The notes under the pieces were generated by a model, which made no database searches, was not told the DNA's origin, and was given only the letters and a program-made list of their open reading frames with translations. From assembly GCA_045599325.1 (NCBI GenBank), contig JAZRVT010000032.1, positions 1-23,073 on the forward strand: 23,073 bases of DNA, read 5' to 3'. Position numbers and translations under genes: made by a program. Each line of letters opens with the position of its first letter. Within the stretch, counting starts at the first letter, position 1. Of this stretch, positions 14,205-21,108 are shown piece by piece. This stretch comes from Cacconaster sp045599325 (GTDB taxonomy: Bacteria; Bacteroidota; Bacteroidia; Bacteroidales; UBA932).

Positions 14205-15884
14205 CTATTCCACGAGCTTCTTGTACTTGAACCGTTTAGGCTCGGAGGAGGAGCCGAGGCGCATCTTCTTGTTCTCCTCGTATTCGGAGTAGGTTCCCTC
14301 GAAGAAACAGACTTTGCCGTCTCCCTCGAACGCGAGGATATGGGTGGCGATACGGTCCAGGAACCAGCGGTCGTGGGAAACGACCACCGCACAGCCCGCA
14401 AAGCTCTCCAGACCCTCCTCAAGGGCACGGATAGTGTTGACATCCACATCGTTAGTCGGTTCATCGAGCAGAAGCACATTCGCATTCTCCTTCAGGGTCA
14501 GGGCAAGATGCAGGCGGTTGCGCTCACCTCCACTGAGGATACCGCATTTCTTCTCCTGGTCAGCGCCGCTGAAATTGAAACGGGAGATATAGGCGCGCGC
14601 ATTGATCTCCTTGCTGCCCAGGCGCACGAATTCAGAATTGTCAGCAATAGTCTCATAGACAGTGAGGTCCGGATCGATCTTCTTGTGCTGCTGGTCGACA
14701 TAGGCGATCTTGACGGTCTCCCCTATCTCGAATGTTCCAGCGTCTGGCTTCTCATAACCCATTATCAGGCGGAAGAGAGTGGTCTTGCCGACACCGTTAG
14801 GGCCGATCACGCCCACGATGCCCGCAGGCGGAAGCTTGAAGCTGAGGTCCTCGAAGAGCAGGCGGTCGCCGAAAGCCTTGGAGACGCCGGACGCCTCAAT
14901 GACCTTGTTGCCGAGACGCGGTCCGTTAGGGATGTATATCTCAAGACGCTCCTCCTTCTGCTTGACATCCTCGGAGAGCATCTTCTCGTAAGCGTTGAGA
15001 CGCGCCTTACCCTTGGCCTGACGGGCCTTGGGAGCCATCCTGACCCACTCGAGCTCACGCTCCAGAGTCTTGCGGCGGCGGCTCTCCTGCTTCTCCTCCA
15101 TAGCGAGACGGGCGCTCTTCTGCTCCAGCCAGGAGCTGTAGTTGCCTTTCCAAGGGATACCTTCACCCCGGTCAAGCTCCAGAATCCAGCCGGCCACATT
15201 GTCGAGGAAATAGCGGTCGTGGGTGACAGCGATGACAGTGCCCTTATACTGCTGGAGATGCGCCTCCAGCCACTGGATCGACTCTGTGTCGAGGTGGTTG
15301 GTAGGCTCGTCGAGCAGCAGGACGTCAGGTTCCCGGAGCAGCAGGCGGCAGAGAGCCACGCGGCGGCGTTCGCCTCCGCTGAGTGTAGCGACTGAAGCGT
15401 CGGGGTCAGGGCACTGGAGCGCGTCCATAGCCCTCTCGAGCTTGGCGTCGATGTCCCATCCTCCGGCGTGGTCGATAGCCTCGGTAAGTTCTCCCTGGCG
15501 GATGATAAGCTCGTTCATCTGGTCGTCGTCCATCGGCTCGAGGAACTTGTTGTTGATCTCCTCGTATTCGGCGAGAAGGTCCACAACCTCCTGGACACCC
15601 TCCTTGACCACTTCGATGACAGTCTTGGAATCGTCAAGATGCGGTTCCTGCTCGAGATATCCCACGCTGTAGCCCGGAGCGAAGACCACCTCGCCGCGGG
15701 TCGGCTTCTCGAGCCCCGCGATGATCTTCATCAGGGTGGACTTTCCGGCGCCGTTCAGACCGATGATGCCTATCTTGGCGCCATAGAAGAATGAGAGGTA
15801 GATATCCTTGAGGATTACTTTATTGTTGTGAGGCAGAATCCTGCTCACACCGTTCATTGAAAAGATAATTTTCTCGTCTGCCAT
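14205..15884 (-). CDS. ettA: ABC-F protein EttA, energy-dependent translational throttle
   Basis: EttA binds the ribosomal E site and gates entry into elongation according to ATP/ADP. The 559 residues contain two ATP-binding domains. The first has Walker A GLNGAGKST (42-50), signature LSGGERRR (168-175) and LDEPTNHLD (191-199). The second has GPNGVGKTT (361-369), another LSGGER near 450 and LDEPTNDVD (473-481). An arm insertion (about 93-137) and a charged inter-domain linker (about 245-315) match EttA rather than other ABC-F proteins. There is no transmembrane part. It begins five bases after the cytidylate kinase-like gene and is third in the MATE-kinase-ettA operon. Confidence 0.93.
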   Translation of the reverse strand: MADEKIIFSMNGVSRILPHNNKVILKDIYLSFFYGAKIGIIGLNGAGKSTLMKIIAGLEKPTRGEVVFAPGYSVGYLEQEPHLDDSKTVIEVVKEGVQEVVDLLAEYEEINNKFLEPMDDDQMNELIIRQGELTEAIDHAGGWDIDAKLERAMDALQCPDPDASVATLSGGERRRVALCRLLLREPDVLLLDEPTNHLDTESIQWLEAHLQQYKGTVIAVTHDRYFLDNVAGWILELDRGEGIPWKGNYSSWLEQKSARLAMEEKQESRRRKTLERELEWVRMAPKARQAKGKARLNAYEKMLSEDVKQKEERLEIYIPNGPRLGNKVIEASGVSKAFGDRLLFEDLSFKLPPAGIVGVIGPNGVGKTTLFRLIMGYEKPDAGTFEIGETVKIAYVDQQHKKIDPDLTVYETIADNSEFVRLGSKEINARAYISRFNFSGADQEKKCGILSGGERNRLHLALTLKENANVLLLDEPTNDVDVNTIRALEEGLESFAGCAVVVSHDRWFLDRIATHILAFEGDGKVCFFEGTYSEYEENKKMRLGSSSEPKRFKYKKLVE

Positions 15885-15889
15885 AGCGT

Positions 15890-16519
15890 CTATATCATAT
15901 TTGTCTGTTTCATAAAGAATTTGATCTGCTCAACCACAGCCTCGATGCTGCCGAGCTTCGAAGAGTCGATGCATAGGTCATAACTTGCGGAATCGCCCCA
16001 CTTCTTGAAAGTGAAGTAATTGTAATAGTTGGCGCGCTTCTTCTCGTTCTGCTCGATGAAGCGTACAGCCTCATCCTCTGTCCAGCCGTGGGAGCGCACC
16101 ATCCTGGCGACGCGGTCCTCCATAGAGGCTGTGATGAAGACATTCAGCACATTCTCGCGGTCGCGGAGCACATAGTCAGCACAGCGGCCCACGAAGATGC
16201 AGGATTCCTTGTCGGCAATCTGCTGCATCACGTCGCACTGCATCTTGAAGAGTGTGTCGTCCGAAGTGATGTCGCTGGTTGTCAGCGATTCGTTGACGTG
16301 GGAGAAGAGGCGGATCCCGAAAAAGCCATTGAGGCCCCTCTTGACAGCCTTCTCATCGCTGCGTTCAAAGATTTCAGGGCTCATTCCCGAGGCCTTGGCG
16401 ACCTCATTGAGCAATTCGCGGTCATACATCCTTATGCCGAAAGTCTCGGCAAGCAGGTGAGCGGTTTCAAGTCCTCCGGCGCCGATGCGGCGGCCGACGG
16501 TAATCACAAATGGTTTCAT
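15890..16519 (-). CDS. Cytidylate kinase-like protein (Cytidylate_kin2 family)
   Basis: A 209-residue P-loop protein. The nucleotide-binding loop is GRRIGAGGLETA (9-20), the lysine-free form typical of this family (usually GRxxGSGG). Later motifs are CIFVGRCADYVL and an arginine-rich VARMVRSHGW region that resembles the lid of nucleoside monophosphate kinases. The family is annotated as cytidylate kinase-like, but its true substrate is largely unproven, and this is not the housekeeping cmk. The ATG at 16519 overlaps the MATE stop in an ATGA junction, so the two are coupled. The frame is open 126 bases further up, but that part lies within the MATE gene. Confidence 0.82.
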   Translation of the reverse strand: MKPFVITVGRRIGAGGLETAHLLAETFGIRMYDRELLNEVAKASGMSPEIFERSDEKAVKRGLNGFFGIRLFSHVNESLTTSDITSDDTLFKMQCDVMQQIADKESCIFVGRCADYVLRDRENVLNVFITASMEDRVARMVRSHGWTEDEAVRFIEQNEKKRANYYNYFTFKKWGDSASYDLCIDSSKLGSIEAVVEQIKFFMKQTNMI

Positions 16520-17898
16520 ATAGACTGTATTTCTGCCGGTTGCACGGCCGTGTTCTGTTCTTCTTTGAATGAGCGTTTGAGTCTTATGAGCAGTATCTCG
16601 GCGACTATTGTCGCGAGAAGGTCCGATGCCGGCATGCTGAGCCATACACCGTCAGTTCCCCAGAGAAGCGGGAAGAAAGCGAGGAACGGCAGCAGGAAGA
16701 GCAGCTGGCGTGTCAGCGAGAGGAAGATTGCCTTGCGTGCAAGTCCGAGGCTCTGGAAGAAGTTGGCCGCAACCATCTGCCGTCCGACAATCGGGAATAC
16801 TATGACAGTGATCCTGAATCCACGCGCCGCGATGCCGATAAGGTCCCTGTCGTGGGTGAACAGCTGGACTGCCGTCTTCGGGATGAACATCCCCACAAGG
16901 AAACAGAGGGTTGTAATGGCGCAGGCCCAGAGCATTGTCAGATTGAAGGCCTTGAGCGCGCGGTCATAAAGCTTGGCGCCGTAGTTATAGCCGGCGATAG
17001 GCTGCATGCCCTGGTTGAATCCCATCACTATCATAAGGAAGAGGAAGACAAGCCTGTTCACAATGCCGTAGGCGCCGATGGCCAGATCACCCCCATATTT
17101 CTTCAGCTGGTTGTTGATGAAGATCACCACGAAGCAGGAGGCCACGTTCATCAGGAACGGAGCCAGTCCGATGGAAAGCGAGCGTCCCGCAATCTTCCAG
17201 TCCAGCCTGAGCTTGCGGAAATCGAGATGGAGGAACTCCTTCCTGTCGCAGATGATGCGGAGGACCCACACCAGTGAGACGCACTGGGAGACCACTGTCG
17301 CGATTGCAGCTCCGCGGATGCCCATCTTGAATACGAAGATGAACAGCGGGTCAAGCAGGGTATTGAGGGAGACTGTCAGGATTGTGGCATACATCGCCTT
17401 CTGCGGGTGGCCTGACACCCTGACAATTGCATTGAGTCCGAAATAGAGGTGTGTCACGATGTTTCCGATGAGGATCGGAATCATATACTCGCGGGCATAC
17501 GGCAGAGTGGCGTCACTGGCCCCGAAGAAATAGAGGATCGGATCCAGGAAGATCAGGGATATGGCGGAGAATACTACGCCGATGGCCACATTCATCAGGA
17601 ATACATTTCCCAGCACCTTCTTTGCCACGTCGTAGTTCTTCTGTCCCAGAAGCACAGAGATCAGAGTCGCGCCTCCCACGCCCACCAGAGTGCCGAAGGC
17701 TGAGGAGAGGTTCATCAGCGGGAAGGTGAGCGCGAGGCCTGAGATGGCCATCGCTCCGCAGCCCTGCCCGATGAAGATGCTGTCCACCATATTGTAGAGG
17801 CTGGAGGCCGTCATCGCTATGATTGCAGGGAGCGCGTATTTCTTCAGCAGTCTGCTGATCTTTTCAGTTCCCAGTTCAAGAGGTATGTTTTCTTCCAT
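16516..17898 (-). CDS. MATE family efflux transporter
   Basis: A 460-residue inner-membrane protein with about twelve hydrophobic segments in two similar halves, as expected for MATE proteins, which export organic cations or drugs using Na+ or H+ gradients. The N-terminal part has the typical LLKKYALPAIIAMTASSLYN and DSIFIGQG..AMAISGLA sequence; a conserved FNQGMQPIAGYNYGA motif starts the second half. The ATG at 17898 was chosen over a TTG at 17922 because a TATTTTTG promoter box covers that TTG. It leads an operon with the cytidylate kinase-like gene (four-base overlap) and ettA. The substrate cannot be told. Confidence 0.9.
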   Translation of the reverse strand: MEENIPLELGTEKISRLLKKYALPAIIAMTASSLYNMVDSIFIGQGCGAMAISGLALTFPLMNLSSAFGTLVGVGGATLISVLLGQKNYDVAKKVLGNVFLMNVAIGVVFSAISLIFLDPILYFFGASDATLPYAREYMIPILIGNIVTHLYFGLNAIVRVSGHPQKAMYATILTVSLNTLLDPLFIFVFKMGIRGAAIATVVSQCVSLVWVLRIICDRKEFLHLDFRKLRLDWKIAGRSLSIGLAPFLMNVASCFVVIFINNQLKKYGGDLAIGAYGIVNRLVFLFLMIVMGFNQGMQPIAGYNYGAKLYDRALKAFNLTMLWACAITTLCFLVGMFIPKTAVQLFTHDRDLIGIAARGFRITVIVFPIVGRQMVAANFFQSLGLARKAIFLSLTRQLLFLLPFLAFFPLLWGTDGVWLSMPASDLLATIVAEILLIRLKRSFKEEQNTAVQPAEIQSI

Positions 17899-17919
17899 TA
17901 CTGCCTGTGATAAGAATTG

Positions 17920-17927
17920 CAAAAATA
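17920..17927 (-). promoter_or_regulatory. -7 box of the MATE-kinase-ettA operon
   Basis: TATTTTTG on the minus strand fits TAnnTTTG and lies 21 bases before the MATE ATG. No good -33 TTTG is visible. It sits one base away from the plus-strand box of xerC, so the two divergent units share their promoter core. Confidence 0.5.
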
Positions 17928-17928
17928 G

Positions 17929-17936
17929 TAAATTTG
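17929..17936 (+). promoter_or_regulatory. -7 box of xerC-hpf
   Basis: TAAATTTG matches TAnnTTTG; TGTG at 17906-17909 lies 19 bases upstream and is one mismatch from TTTG. The likely GTG start at 17940 is only three bases downstream, implying a leaderless or nearly leaderless transcript. Confidence 0.5.
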
Positions 17937-17939
17937 TAT

Positions 17940-18842
17940 GTGTTTTTGGATGAATTCACAGATTATATCCGGGTGGAGAAGCGTTACTCACCCCGCACTG
18001 CAGAGCTCTACAGGACTGCAGTGCAGGATTTTTACGCCTACGCGGGAGAGGAGGACCTTTCTGTTCTGACCACTCCGGCGATACGCGGCTTTGTGGCAGC
18101 ATCGCTCGAAAGCGGCCTCGGAGCCCGCACTGTGAACCTCCGTCTCTCCGCCCTGAGCACCTACTGCACATTCCTTGTCAGAGAGGGGCATATCCGCGCC
18201 AACCCTGTATCCAAGGTGCCGCGCCCGAAGATGGAGAAGAAACTGCCGCAGTTCTATACTGAAAAGGCCCTTGAGAACTACTTTGACCTGAGCGCGGAGA
18301 ACATTGAGGATTTCCAGCAGCTGAGGGCCCGCACCATAATCCTGCTGCTCTACATTACAGGAATGCGCCGCGCCGAGCTCTGCGGCCTGAAGATTGCAGA
18401 CTTCGACCCGTCCAGAGCAGTTTTCAGGGTTGTGGGAAAGGGTGACAAGATGAGAGAAATCCCTGTTCCGGCTTTGATATGTGACGAAATATTGCTATAT
18501 TTGAAAAGCAATTGCGAGCAGAACCCCGACAATCCTGAAGGATGGTTCTTCCTCACGGACAAAGGCAGGCCCCTCTATCTGGCGTTCGTGGACAATGTGG
18601 TGAGGAAGGAGCTTTCGGGATATGAAGGATTTACAGGACGCAAGTCGCCGCACGTGCTCAGGCACTCTCTGGCGACCCATCTCCTGAACCGCGGGGCGGA
18701 CCTCGAAAGCATCAAGGAGATTCTGGGACACTCCTCGCTGGCAGCGACTCAGGTTTACACCCACAACTCCTTCGAGCAACTTAAAAAGACATATTTAACC
18801 GCTCACCCAAGAGCAAAAAACGGAGGTAAAAATGGAAATTAA
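17940..18842 (+). CDS. xerC: Tyrosine recombinase, XerC-type
   Basis: A 300-residue tyrosine recombinase of the Xer type, which resolves chromosome dimers at dif with a partner. The N-terminal SAM-like domain (DYIRVEKRYSPRTAELYRTAV) and the catalytic domain are complete. The arginine lies in GMRRAELCGL, a lysine in VGKGDKMREIP, the HxxR box in SPHVLRHSLATHLLNRG, the second histidine in LGHSSL and the nucleophile tyrosine in TQVYTHN. There is no in-frame ATG near the start. GTG 17940 gives the family's usual N terminus (MFLDEFTDYI) and lies just after the -7 box; a GTG at 17907 or a TTG at 17946 are alternatives. The gene overlaps hpf by 11 bases. Normal length and housekeeping neighbours argue against a phage integrase. 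Confidence 0.87.
   Translation: MFLDEFTDYIRVEKRYSPRTAELYRTAVQDFYAYAGEEDLSVLTTPAIRGFVAASLESGLGARTVNLRLSALSTYCTFLVREGHIRANPVSKVPRPKMEKKLPQFYTEKALENYFDLSAENIEDFQQLRARTIILLLYITGMRRAELCGLKIADFDPSRAVFRVVGKGDKMREIPVPALICDEILLYLKSNCEQNPDNPEGWFFLTDKGRPLYLAFVDNVVRKELSGYEGFTGRKSPHVLRHSLATHLLNRGADLESIKEILGHSSLAATQVYTHNSFEQLKKTYLTAHPRAKNGGKNGN
18822..18827 (+). promoter_or_regulatory. Shine-Dalgarno sequence of hpf inside xerC
   Basis: GGAGGT lies five bases before the hpf ATG at 18832, counted from the end of GGAGG, a canonical distance. It is formed by two glycine codons near the end of xerC, so it could be chance, but strong SD sites are otherwise seen only before rpsU in this window. Confidence 0.6.
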
Positions 18843-19122
18843 AGTACAGTCAATCAAGTTTGATGCAGATCAGAAGCTGCTGGATTTCGTAGACAAGAAG
18901 GTAAGCAAGATCGAGAAATTCTACGAAGGCATTATCAAGACAGAAGTCAACCTCTCATTGCTCGCAGACCCTCAGAACAAGAATGTGAAGATGCACGTGT
19001 TCATTCCTGGCAACGACCTGGTTGTCGAACGCAATGCCGACACTTTCGAAAGCGCAGTCGTCGACTGCGTCGGAGTCCTGAAGGATCTCCTTGTATCAGA
19101 GAAAGAGAAGAGATATCAGTAG
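18832..19122 (+). CDS. hpf: Ribosome hibernation promoting factor, short form
   Basis: A 96-residue HPF/YfiA (RaiA) family protein that binds the 30S decoding region and inactivates ribosomes in stationary phase. The fold is visible as MEIKVQSIKFDADQKLLDFV, then the basic DKKVSKIEKFY segment and the strand KTEVNLSLLADP. It lacks the long C-terminal dimerisation domain. The start lies within the last codons of xerC (11-base overlap) and has a strong SD, so it can be translated independently of xerC or coupled to it. It ends four bases before the convergent lplA stop without a visible terminator. Confidence 0.92.
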   Translation: MEIKVQSIKFDADQKLLDFVDKKVSKIEKFYEGIIKTEVNLSLLADPQNKNVKMHVFIPGNDLVVERNADTFESAVVDCVGVLKDLLVSEKEKRYQ

Positions 19123-19126
19123 CAGA

Positions 19127-20080
19127 TCAGCTGAAGAAGAGCTGAGCAAGCTCTTCGGCAGTGACCCCGCTGAAATATTCGCCGACCGCCAGTCCTGAAA
19201 GGCGGCCGGCGATTTCTTTCTCCTCGTGAGCGCAGCCTGTCATAGCCCTGCAGAACTCTTCAGTAGGAAGAGTGAAGAAATAGTCGCCCGCTATCTGCAG
19301 GTCAGCAATCCTCCCCTCCTCAACCTTAAGATACAGTTCAATGAGACCTGCCGGGAACTTCTTCACCCTGGAGAGAGAATATGCCGGAGCCTTGCCGAAA
19401 TTCCACTCTTCGGTCCCGTACTTCTCACTGCAGAGGCGGTCAATCGCCTCCAGATCCTCCTCCGTATAGGAATATGGCGTCCCTTCCGGGTCAATCGCGG
19501 CAAATACGGCGTCGAAGAACTCCTCCACACTCATAGTCGAAGCAAGGTGTCCGGAAATGTTGGTGACGCGGCTTACGGTCGACTTGACCGCCTTGTCAGC
19601 GAACTTCTCGGGCCGCGGACGGAGAGCCTTTGAAAGGGAGGACATCGAAGCGCTGAAAAGCAGTGTGCCGTGCTGAAGGAGCCTGCCCCCCTGGCGGAAC
19701 GCTGCAGTTCCGGAGATTTTCTTTCCGTCGAGCAGGATGTCGTTCCTGCCGGACTTCCCTACGCTGAGTCCCAAGGCCGCAAGGGCGCTGATTACAGGTT
19801 CTGTAAAGTCCTGTCCGCTAAGATTGAAGAAGGAGTAGTTGACGTTGCCCAGGTCGTGGAAGACAGCTCCGCCTCCTGTCATCCTGCGGACAACCTTGAT
19901 GTCGTGCTCACGCACATATTCAAGGTCGATCTCCGCGAATGCGTTCTGGTGGCGGCCGATGATTATGCTGTCGTCATTGCGCCAGAGCCTGAACACAGGC
20001 TCATCGAAGCGGTGGAGCAGATACTCCTCCGCAGCGAGATTCCAGCGGGCGTCGGTGCCCGTGTCGTATATCTTAAGCAT
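19127..20080 (-). CDS. lplA: Lipoate-protein ligase A
   Basis: Activates free lipoate with ATP and attaches it to lysines of lipoyl domains in dehydrogenase complexes and GcvH. The 317-residue length fits a fused catalytic and C-terminal accessory domain. Key motifs are NLAAEEYLL at the start, IIIGRHQNAF, the lipoyl-AMP-binding RRMTGGGAVFHD (65-76) and GKKISGTAA containing the catalytic lysine. The ATG overlaps the obg stop by eight bases, so the two are translationally coupled on one transcript. A lipoate/octanoate transferase role cannot be excluded, but the RRxTGGGAVFHD motif favours LplA. Confidence 0.9.
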   Translation of the reverse strand: MLKIYDTGTDARWNLAAEEYLLHRFDEPVFRLWRNDDSIIIGRHQNAFAEIDLEYVREHDIKVVRRMTGGGAVFHDLGNVNYSFFNLSGQDFTEPVISALAALGLSVGKSGRNDILLDGKKISGTAAFRQGGRLLQHGTLLFSASMSSLSKALRPRPEKFADKAVKSTVSRVTNISGHLASTMSVEEFFDAVFAAIDPEGTPYSYTEEDLEAIDRLCSEKYGTEEWNFGKAPAYSLSRVKKFPAGLIELYLKVEEGRIADLQIAGDYFFTLPTEEFCRAMTGCAHEEKEIAGRLSGLAVGEYFSGVTAEELAQLFFS

Positions 20081-21077
20081 CCGGAGTCTCGTTGAGTTTC
20101 TGCCAGAGGATGTCCTTGAGTTCCTGGATACCTTCGCCGGTGTAGGAACAGATCATCACTGTCGGAATCTTGCGCGGCAGATGACGCTTGACCTCCTTGC
20201 GGAGCTCGTCGTCAAGCAGGTCGCACTTCGTGACCGCGAGGACACGGTCCTTGTCGAGGAGTTCAGGATTGTAGAGCTTCAGCTCGTTGAGAAGCACCTT
20301 GTAGTCGCCGGCGATGTCCTTGCTGTCGGCCGGAACCATAAACAGCAGCATTGAGTTGCGCTCAATATGGCGCAGGAACCTCAGGCCGATGCCCCTGCCT
20401 TCGTGGGCGCCCTCGATGATGCCCGGGATATCGGCCATCACGAATGACTTGTCGTCGTAGTAGCCAACGATTCCGAGACTTGGCTCAAGCGTGGTGAACG
20501 GATAGTCCGCAATCTTAGGCTTTGCCGCGGACACCACTGACAGCAGGGTTGACTTGCCGGCGTTAGGGAATCCCACGAGCCCGACATCCGCCATCACCTT
20601 GAGCTCGAGTATGAACCACCCTTCGACACCTTCCTCGCCCGGCTGTGCGAAGCGCGGGGTCTGGTTTGTGGCGCTCTTGAAGAAATTGTTGCCCTTGCCT
20701 CCGCGTCCGCCGCGGCAGAGAATGCACTCATGGCCGTCCTCGAGCACTTCGAAGAGCACTTCGCCGGTTTCGGCATCCTTCGCGACTGTGCCGAGAGGGA
20801 CATTGAGGATGACATCGTCACCGTCCTTGCCGTGTTTCAGCTGGCCGCTGCCGTTGCCTCCGTTCTCAGCCATATTGTGCTTCCTGTACTTGAGATGGAT
20901 CAGCGTCCAGAGCTGCTTGTTCCCCCTCAGGATGATATGCCCGCCGCGTCCGCCGTCACCGCCGTCCGGGCCGCCCTTGGCCACATACTTGGCACGGTGC
21001 AGGTGCATCGAACCGCTGCCCCCGTCCCCGCTCTTGCAGTATATCTTGACGTAGTCTATGAAATTGCTGTCTGCCAT
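20073..21077 (-). CDS. obg: GTPase Obg (CgtA)
   Basis: A large-subunit assembly GTPase also linked to ppGpp sensing. The 334 residues comprise a glycine-rich Obg fold (about 1-158, with repeats such as GGPDGGDGGRGG) and a GTPase domain with G1 GFPNAGKST (169-177), G3 DIPG followed by IIEGA, and G4 TKCDLL. The optional C-terminal OCT domain is absent, which is common in this phylum. The ATG at 21077 is chosen over a GTG at 21107 because the family starts at MADSNFIDYV and a promoter box (TATCTTTG, 21104-21097) lies between the two. It is cotranscribed with lplA, which overlaps its stop codon. Confidence 0.96.
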   Translation of the reverse strand: MADSNFIDYVKIYCKSGDGGSGSMHLHRAKYVAKGGPDGGDGGRGGHIILRGNKQLWTLIHLKYRKHNMAENGGNGSGQLKHGKDGDDVILNVPLGTVAKDAETGEVLFEVLEDGHECILCRGGRGGKGNNFFKSATNQTPRFAQPGEEGVEGWFILELKVMADVGLVGFPNAGKSTLLSVVSAAKPKIADYPFTTLEPSLGIVGYYDDKSFVMADIPGIIEGAHEGRGIGLRFLRHIERNSMLLFMVPADSKDIAGDYKVLLNELKLYNPELLDKDRVLAVTKCDLLDDELRKEVKRHLPRKIPTVMICSYTGEGIQELKDILWQKLNETPDA

Positions 21078-21096
21078 AACATTATATCTCCGGCTG

Positions 21097-21104
21097 CAAA
21101 GATA
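21097..21104 (-). promoter_or_regulatory. -7 box of obg-lplA
   Basis: TATCTTTG on the minus strand matches TAnnTTTG and sits 19 bases before the obg ATG, immediately after the stop of the barrel gene at 21109. No clear -33 TTTG is found, so it is a moderate call. It would uncouple obg from the upstream barrel gene. Confidence 0.55.
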
Positions 21105-21108
21105 CACA

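Noticed and set aside
14163..15395. Long plus-strand open frame of about 410 codons
   Set aside because: It is antisense to ettA, whose motifs are complete. The frame is a by-product of GC-rich codons, and its leucine/valine-rich product has no recognisable domain.
16088..16969. Plus-strand frame of about 293 codons
   Set aside because: Crosses the cytidylate kinase-like/MATE junction antisense to both, so it is a shadow frame.
17940..18842. Phage or integrative-element integrase
   Set aside because: Normal Xer length, fused in overlap with hpf, and no att repeats or mobile genes nearby. Housekeeping XerC fits better.
21078..21107. Longer Obg from a GTG start
   Set aside because: Covers the promoter box and adds ten residues absent from the Obg family.
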